DNA of 64,000 nucleotides from Sialis fuliginosa (Eukaryota > Arthropoda > Insecta > Megaloptera > Sialidae): contig OY540822.1 in assembly GCA_961205875.1 (NCBI GenBank), positions 8,248,501-8,312,500 on the forward strand, given 5' to 3'. The notes beneath the pieces are model-generated. The model saw nothing but the letters and a program-made list of their open reading frames with translations. It was not told the origin of the DNA and did not search any database. Positions 57,769 to 64,000 of the stretch are shown piece after piece; position 1 is the stretch's first letter, and each line of letters opens with the position of its first letter. A program made the position numbers and the translations under genes.

Positions 57769-58889
57769 AAGGGTGTGCTGGAGCCGACCCGCGCGAGCCG
57801 GTTGTTAAGAATTTTGAAAATCGGCGAGCCGGTTGTTAAATTATTCCGCGATGTTTTCGTTTTCACGCGGTATCTGTTAGTTTCGGTTCGGCTCCACGCT
57901 CTGCCAATAAAGCCTTTGTACAGTAAAAGCTCCTTATTCGCGTTTTCACTATTCGCGGATTAAAAAAATGCGACCCAATTCCTATATTCGCGGCTAAAGA
58001 TTTCTTTATTCGCGGATCTAATCAGTACATACATAATAATAAAAATGATTCCAATAGGTATCCAACCCAATATCCTTTGTAAACGCCGTCAAATGGACTA
58101 ATAAAAAAGTAAAATAGACCTTATTACAACTTTGCCTAAAGTATGTTGTTAAGGATGTATGGGATGTATTTCAAAATGCTACCAAATATATGAAAATTGG
58201 TTGGAATGTTCCCAATAGCATTCTAATGCAATAGACAAAATATTAAATTGATTCACTAAGCCCTTTAGGAAATATATTGATTTAAATTTAACATGTGTTC
58301 TTATGGGAAACTGCCAAGCAAGAAAAAATTACAAAATTCTTTAAACCATTGCCTAAGCCTGAAGATAATAATTAATCAATATGGTCAAAAACTTCAATTA
58401 AATTGATTTTTTTATATTGTATTTATTTATTTTGTCACCTAGGAACGTATCCCCTATAATCCCATATAAATTACCATTCCGTATTCACGGTTTCTGTATT
58501 CGCGGCATATTTATGGAACATATACCCCGCGAATAAAGAGCTTTTACTGTACTACATATGCTACATACCTTTTTTGCTCTTTCCCTCAGTTTTATCAACC
58601 TTTCTTAAATTTGTGTTCCTAAAAAATTAAGAATAAAAAAGAGCTTTAAAAATGCATTCGTTCTATTTTTAAAACTTTTTTTTCGGTACTTGTGCATTAT
58701 ATCCCCGGCCATTGTAGATATGCAAGTCTGACATTTGATCAGAGGTAGGCAATAGTTTAATCGATTAGTGCATATTCGGTTGCTATTTTCGGGACTACCT
58801 CAGGGCATTAAAAATCATGATTAAAACATGGTTTATTTTTATTATTATATAGCGAGCCGGTTGTTAAATGTTTGGCAACACATCCCTGG
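57769..58889. mobile_element. hAT-like element hosting a pogo-like insert
   Basis: Both flanks (57761-57768 and 58890-58897) read GTACATCC, an 8-base duplication. The terminal parts AAGGGTGTGCTGG and CCAACACATCCCTGG-type ends are imperfect inverted copies, and CGAGCCGGTTGTTAA occurs near both ends. The pogo-like element at 57921-58549 lies inside. No transposase frame seen. Confidence 0.7.
57921..58549 (+). mobile_element. Second pogo/Tigger-like element, opposite orientation
   Basis: The ends CAGTAAAAGCTCCTTATTCG and GAATAAAGAGCTTTTACTG are flanked by TA. It has the same terminal sequences as 57196-57725 in the other direction. Only the last codons of the transposase relic (FKPLPKPEDNN type) are still seen near 58345-58375. 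The rest is unrelated AT-rich sequence. Confidence 0.85.
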
Positions 58890-59173
58890 GTACATCCACT
58901 GTTGACTAACGGTGCTCTGGAAGCCAACTTTAATAAAAAAAATGATTACCTCTGATTTTTTTGTACAATTCAATCAAAAAAGAACAAAATCGCCTTGGCG
59001 CTTTTTTTATAATTCATAAAACAAGAAATCGTATGCAGAATTATAACGCGAATTTTATTTAGCATTTATTGTTTATTAACTTTTTACTCTACATAATAGA
59101 CAAACAAATAAAAATAAAAAATATTGGGATTTGAACTTGGAACTCTTAGTTTACAAGAGTTGTTATAATTTTT

Positions 59174-59630
59174 TGTAAATTTTAAAATATCAACCAAACG
59201 GTACTTTATATCGAAAAATCACAAGAAATACAATAATTTGGTTATATTGAGAGGATTCTAAAACAGATTTGATATTATTGTTCTAATAATTAGTACTCGA
59301 GATACGAACTATTTTCAATTTTATTATAAGACCTTTTTTCTTGCGGACTCTCTAGCCTTTCAGGTATTCTTCCGATCTTTTTGAAACTTGGTAGAAAAAT
59401 CGATCTTGTAAAAACCTCAGTTAAGATCGTTAGTTAGGGGAATTCCTTTATGAATTTCAAAATTGCGGCTGTTTAAAATTGAAAATAATTCATATCTCGG
59501 GTATTAATTATCGGATTGGTAATATAAAATATGTTTCTGAATCCCTTTAATAAAAGAAAATTATTGTGTCTCTTGTGATTTTTCGATATAAAATACCGTT
59601 TGGTTTATATTTCAAAATTTACGGTATGTG
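59174..59630. mobile_element. Inverted-repeat MITE
   Basis: Left CCAAACGGTACTTTATATCG and AAAAATCACAAGA pair with right TCTTGTGATTTTTCGATATA and AATACCGTTTGG. Inner parts ACTCGAGATACGAACTATTT / AATTCATATCTCGGGTATT also match. The arms are about 190 bases. Confidence 0.8.
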
Positions 59631-60629
59631 GAAAAAGAGCAATTGGCCGATGCCGGTACCGTCACCGGCAAAGGCACCTGTTTTGCCGGTGTGTGGAAAA
59701 ACGCCCTTATTGTCTTCTAGTTTAAAAATATTGACAATAAAGTTTGGTGCAATAATAAATATGTATTTGTTGTGACCTTTAGGTTTATATTTTTAAACTT
59801 TAGCATGTGCCTATTACCTATTAGCTATAAATATAATTAATTAAATATGAAAATGAAACATTATTTCTGAAAAATCGCATGTTTAATTAGTAAAAGAAAA
59901 AAATCCAATTAGCGAATACCACACATATCCAAATATTTAATAATTAATTAAATTAAGATATACAAATACAAATTCATAATTTAAAAACATGCTTGAGCCG
60001 TCACTGTTCTATAATATACCTATATATAAATTGCCTTCCTGACATTATAAAATTGATCTTTCCATAACATTCACAAGGTATTTACTCCATCTATAATATT
60101 TAGGTGAATATTATAATAATGACGATGTTTGTAACCTTTAAATTATTGAACACATTTTTATTGCATTTTCATGCATACCATTCTATTGTTTATTAAAATT
60201 TATATCCACAGAAAAACTTAGATTTTAAATAATAAATGTTTAATTAGGTAATCAATTCACAATTTTCCCATTATTTGGTACTTGCGGGCCTATCCGCGGC
60301 TTCGTCCTCGTTGTATAATTTTTTTATGTTGGCAGCACAAATAATATTTTAAGACGGGATGAAATATTGAATTTTTTTGCTTTTTATTTATTATATAAAA
60401 TCGTAAATATCTCGGCTCGTATGCGAGATAGGGAGTTGTTTTTCCTCCTGCAATCTCCTACACCCTGAAGTATTTTTCCCGCCGGATCGAATGAAACTAA
60501 TTACAACGTGACAGGTGATGAAATATTAAATAAAATAAAGTCATACCTTTGAATGAAATAATTAAAATACAGAAAGTATAACACATTATTAAAATAAATG
60601 TCAGTTGTAGCTATTCGTACTATGTTATA

Positions 60630-60905
60630 AAGGAGCTCGCAAAATTTGCAAGCTTGCAAACACTTTCAAACAAGGTATCAAACTTATATGACAGTTCTCT
60701 TTGAGTTTTTAATAGTTTCATGCGCAGTAAGTTGATTTTTACAGTTTTTACTCAAGATTAGTAAATATACTTTACTTACATACCTTTGTTTTTACTTCCT
60801 ATGCAATAAAAATTTCAATAGAACTGTCATACAAGTTTGATACCCCATTTGAAAGTGCTTGCAGACTTGCAAATTTGCGAGTTCCTTTATAATACCGGAC
60901 ATGAG
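60630..60905. mobile_element. Foldback MITE (family A), third copy
   Basis: Left AAAGGAGCTCGCAAAATTTG, CAAACACTTTCAAA and AAACTTATATGACAGTTCT are mirrored by the right side ending TTCCTTTATAATACCGGACA. It keeps the shared terminal motif. Confidence 0.8.
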
Positions 60906-60949
60906 TTTAAAATTCATCAAAAGTAGAGGTAAGTTAAGTATTCATTACG

Positions 60950-63200
60950 AGTGTAAAGACTTGAAGCAATTCACGTCGTTAAAATCAAGTATCATGAAAA
61001 AGTAGTACTCAAGATGTTTTTAATGTACTAGTAAATTACTTTACTTGTTAAATTCAAGTACAAAATTTAAAAAGTTCTTGAAATATGAAGAACTTTAGAC
61101 TATTTAAAAAATATGTTTTCAAGTATTTTTTTCAATTTGTAAAAGAGTATCATATTTTAAACTATTTTCACGATTTTCTTGGGATATTTACAAAAAACGG
61201 ACAAGTGCGAGTAAAACTCGCACCCTGAGTGTTCCGTACCGTTATAAATAAAACGTATTTATTGACAATAGTTAGTTACGTAGACAATGAACCCAATTCC
61301 CAAGATGTCTTTACGTAAATGCTGTATGAAAGAAACCACAAAATTAAGTTTGTCACATAATAAATCCACATAGAATTAGAAATTAATCATTTTCCTTTAC
61401 TTGTGATATCCGTTTTTTCATTTCTACGCACGGAACCCTAAAAAGAACAGTTTTGGGATACCACCCCCCAGAGCTGTGCAGTACTCGAGTACAAGTACTT
61501 TTTTGAGTAATTGTACTAGTACCTAACAAAAATATTTGTACTTAAATTATTTTTTGAAAAAAAGTACTTTGTACTTAAATGCGTTCATTTGAAAGTAATT
61601 GTACTTGTGTACATACAAATGTACTTAAGTACTTTTACATTATACAAGTACTTTTTCAATTACAAATATAGAAACAGAAACATTATTTTTGAACATAGAC
61701 TTTCGCGGTTATTCAATTGTATAAACATTTGATTGTTGGGTTGTATACCGCGTTGTATTATATTGTCACTTGACTTCGTTAAAAAAGTGCAAGATGAGGT
61801 ATTCAATTACAGTCTAATAACGAAATATGAAAGTAAGTTTATATTGTCATTTTTAAATAAATAGGTATATGGCTGATTCTCAAAAAAAGTAGAAAAATGA
61901 TTTTGTTATATTGTGTTTTTTTTTTTTAATAATGTACAATTTCTTTCGTAAATATAATAAAACATAGGGTAATTTTCTGAAGGGTTATAGTGGTCCCCAA
62001 TATTTTTGACTTTAAAGGGGGTTAAAACAAAAATTCAAAAGTGAGAATATGATAGCTTAGTGTATTAGTGAGGGAATGACGAGCGAAAATGTAAATTTGG
62101 ATAATAATACTTTAAAACAATTTCAACAATACACTTCAACACTCAGCCCTTTCGCCATATTTATTTTTTAATGTCAGTATTGCCACATTATAAAAACAAT
62201 AACACTGCGTTCAGATAGATTTACAATTACGGTCTAATTTCACTGTTACAGAAATTGTGAGGGAATGATTCGTTTTTTAAGGACATACTTGTAAATTTAT
62301 TTTCTGTTTGTGTTTTACTTACTGTTGTACATTTTTAAATAGTGAATATTGCTATAAATGAATAAATAATAAGTTATTAAACACATTCTAGAAAACTTTT
62401 CGAAACAAATTAGAAATGTATTTAAATTTGGTGGTTGGGACACAGTGAGGGAATGATTTTTGAGGTATAAATTTTAATGTATTTTTACAATTTATAATAA
62501 CTGAAATAAAATTAATATACAATTTGGTACACCTAGTGATGTAGTTTCATAAGAGAATCTCCTTAACTTTAATTTTCGATCTCGTTTTATAGAAATCAGA
62601 AAGGACAACAATTTAGATTTTTTTTTGAGAATCAGCCATACACAGGTATATAAATAACTTCTATGTACGTACAAATGCCTTTATTAAAAAAACAGTTCAT
62701 GCGGTTCTGGTATTATTTTTTATAAGTTTAACAACGGTTTCTTGTTTCATGTTTATTAAATTAAATAAAAATATAGTAGGTATGGACATTATGTAGGTAC
62801 GTTGTACGTTAAAATTTTTATAATGATAATGGTTTATAGTTTCGTCTGCTGGATTGCTCCATTTTCCAACAGCTCAGTGGTTTTTATTAATTTATTATTT
62901 GTGTAGAAAAATTTGATTTTAACTTAAAATTACTTGTTTGGAAATTCTGATATATGTATGTAGCCACATTTATCGATTTATTTACCACCCAAAAGATCTA
63001 AAAAATACCTAGGGCTGCGGCGACGCAAAAATAGGCATTACTGCACTAAAGTATAATATCTTTTAAAACAGTAAAGAAAAAATATACAACAAATGTAATT
63101 GTATTTGTACAAATACAAAAAGTACTTGTATTTGTACTTAAGTACATTTTTGTGATAAAGTAACAGACATACGCACAGAACGTACTTTTCTTTACGTTTT
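60950..63200. repeat. GTAC-rich repeats and other decayed elements; no gene
   Basis: GTAC-rich pieces lie at 60950-61090, 61478-61680 and 63060-63140; the second starts CAGAGCTGTGCAGTACTCGA. Between them, 61190-61445 holds a repeat piece with ACAAGTGCGAGTAAAACTCG and TTCCGTAC, of a kind common near insect transposon ends. No exon or RNA gene is visible. Confidence 0.55.
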
Positions 63201-63205
63201 GAAGG

Positions 63206-63960
63206 TAGTACAATCAGAATCTGCTCTTATCTCGGACACGATTTTTCGACGTTATTACAATACTTCCATTTTATTCAAAACATGGAAGTAAATATCCGTA
63301 CGGAGAACCATACATGATTTCCATGTTCTTTCTATCTTTTTAAATAATTTTTAAGTATGTATATTTTTTTTTTAAATATTTTATTCATGCAACCAACTAC
63401 TATGAATATAAATTTCGTAACACATAAAAAACATATATACTTACGACGGTTACAGCAGTTATTGCCATTTGTATATACATATTAGTAATATCCTAATGTC
63501 AAAAACATAATACACAATTTGAATTTAATTGCATTTGTTTCCAATATTTTATTTGTTCCAAATATTATGTAGTAATTAAAATTAAAATATTCGAAATATA
63601 TCGATTTTTCGCTGATTCCAAATCCGTCAACTAAAATCAATTCCGACCATCCGTCAAAATTTTGAAAAAACTAAAACTTTGAGAGGCTATATCTCGAGAA
63701 CGGTTTGAGATACAGACCTGCGGTTTGAAACAAACAACTTTTTTAGTGAAATTTCCTACAGTGAAGTTCAACTCGTCATACAAATATCGACTAAAATACA
63801 AGAAAATAAGACGTAGAGGTATTATAGTTTTATAGTTGAACGTGTAAATTAATATTAAATGCTATTTTTGACTTTTAACTTAAATTGTTCGAACTTACAG
63901 GAGTCCAACTGTACAATTAGAATCTGCTCTTATCTCGGACACGATTTTACTCTAGAAAAC
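63206..63960. repeat. Two direct copies of a 38-base segment
   Basis: Both 63215-63250 and 63915-63950 read AGAATCTGCTCTTATCTCGG followed by ACACGATTTT, about 700 bases apart and in the same direction. The sequence between is AT-rich and non-coding. They could be parts of two copies of one repeat cut by the window edge. Confidence 0.6.
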
Positions 63961-64000
63961 ATTTTTCCATAAAGATATTTCCTTATTTTCCATTTGTGGC

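Overview
The window is AT-rich eukaryotic DNA from an arthropod, most probably an insect. The genes have GT-AG introns and are the animal proteins sarcalumenin, Nup98-Nup96, Ubc13/Bendless and Mint/X11. The X11 PTB start ([11 protein letters not shown]) and the Bendless sequence look insect-like to me. Introns and spacers are crowded with short inverted-repeat DNA elements. I see no bacterial, organellar or viral genes. I cannot place the species or order from sequence alone.

Layout. (1) 1-2987: repeats upstream of the first visible exon. (2) 2988-8605, plus strand: six 3' exons of a sarcalumenin-like GTPase gene with a very acidic N-terminal region; its first exon(s) are not seen. (3) 8606-13522: repeat-rich spacer between two convergent genes. 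(4) 13523-24982, minus strand: a complete Nup98-Nup96 gene of 18 coding exons. I rebuilt it so that every exon phase matches and the length sums to a multiple of three (about 1748 residues). Its sixth intron holds a Tc1/mariner relic and a separate two-exon coding block of unknown identity. (5) 24983-25562: short spacer with divergent starts. (6) 25563-26018, plus strand: intronless Ubc13/Bendless. (7) 27374-55613 or further, minus strand: Mint/X11 adaptor with 13 coding exons over 28 kb, ending in PTB-PDZ-PDZ. All phases match (about 1235 residues). The PTB begins in a GC-rich exon that could also be an alternative first exon. (8) 55717-64000: repeats only, including nested hAT-like and pogo-like elements.

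The genes act in different processes: ER/SR calcium handling, nuclear pore, K63 ubiquitin chains, and synaptic trafficking. Nothing suggests they form one pathway. Ubc13 and Mint converge with about 1.4 kb between their stop codons, and Nup98-96 and Ubc13 diverge.

The most unusual material is in the repeats: hammerhead-ribozyme-like motifs in small foldback elements, a 149-bp satellite array inside an inverted-repeat element, a perfect 33-bp snapback, and many long foldbacks. In the genes, the points to check are the orphan coding block in the Nup98 intron, the dual-use PTB exon, the reading-frame overlap at the Mint start, a Glu in the sarcalumenin G3 motif and a Thr at the Nup98 self-cleavage site. 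All assignments come from reading the sequence; no database was searched.
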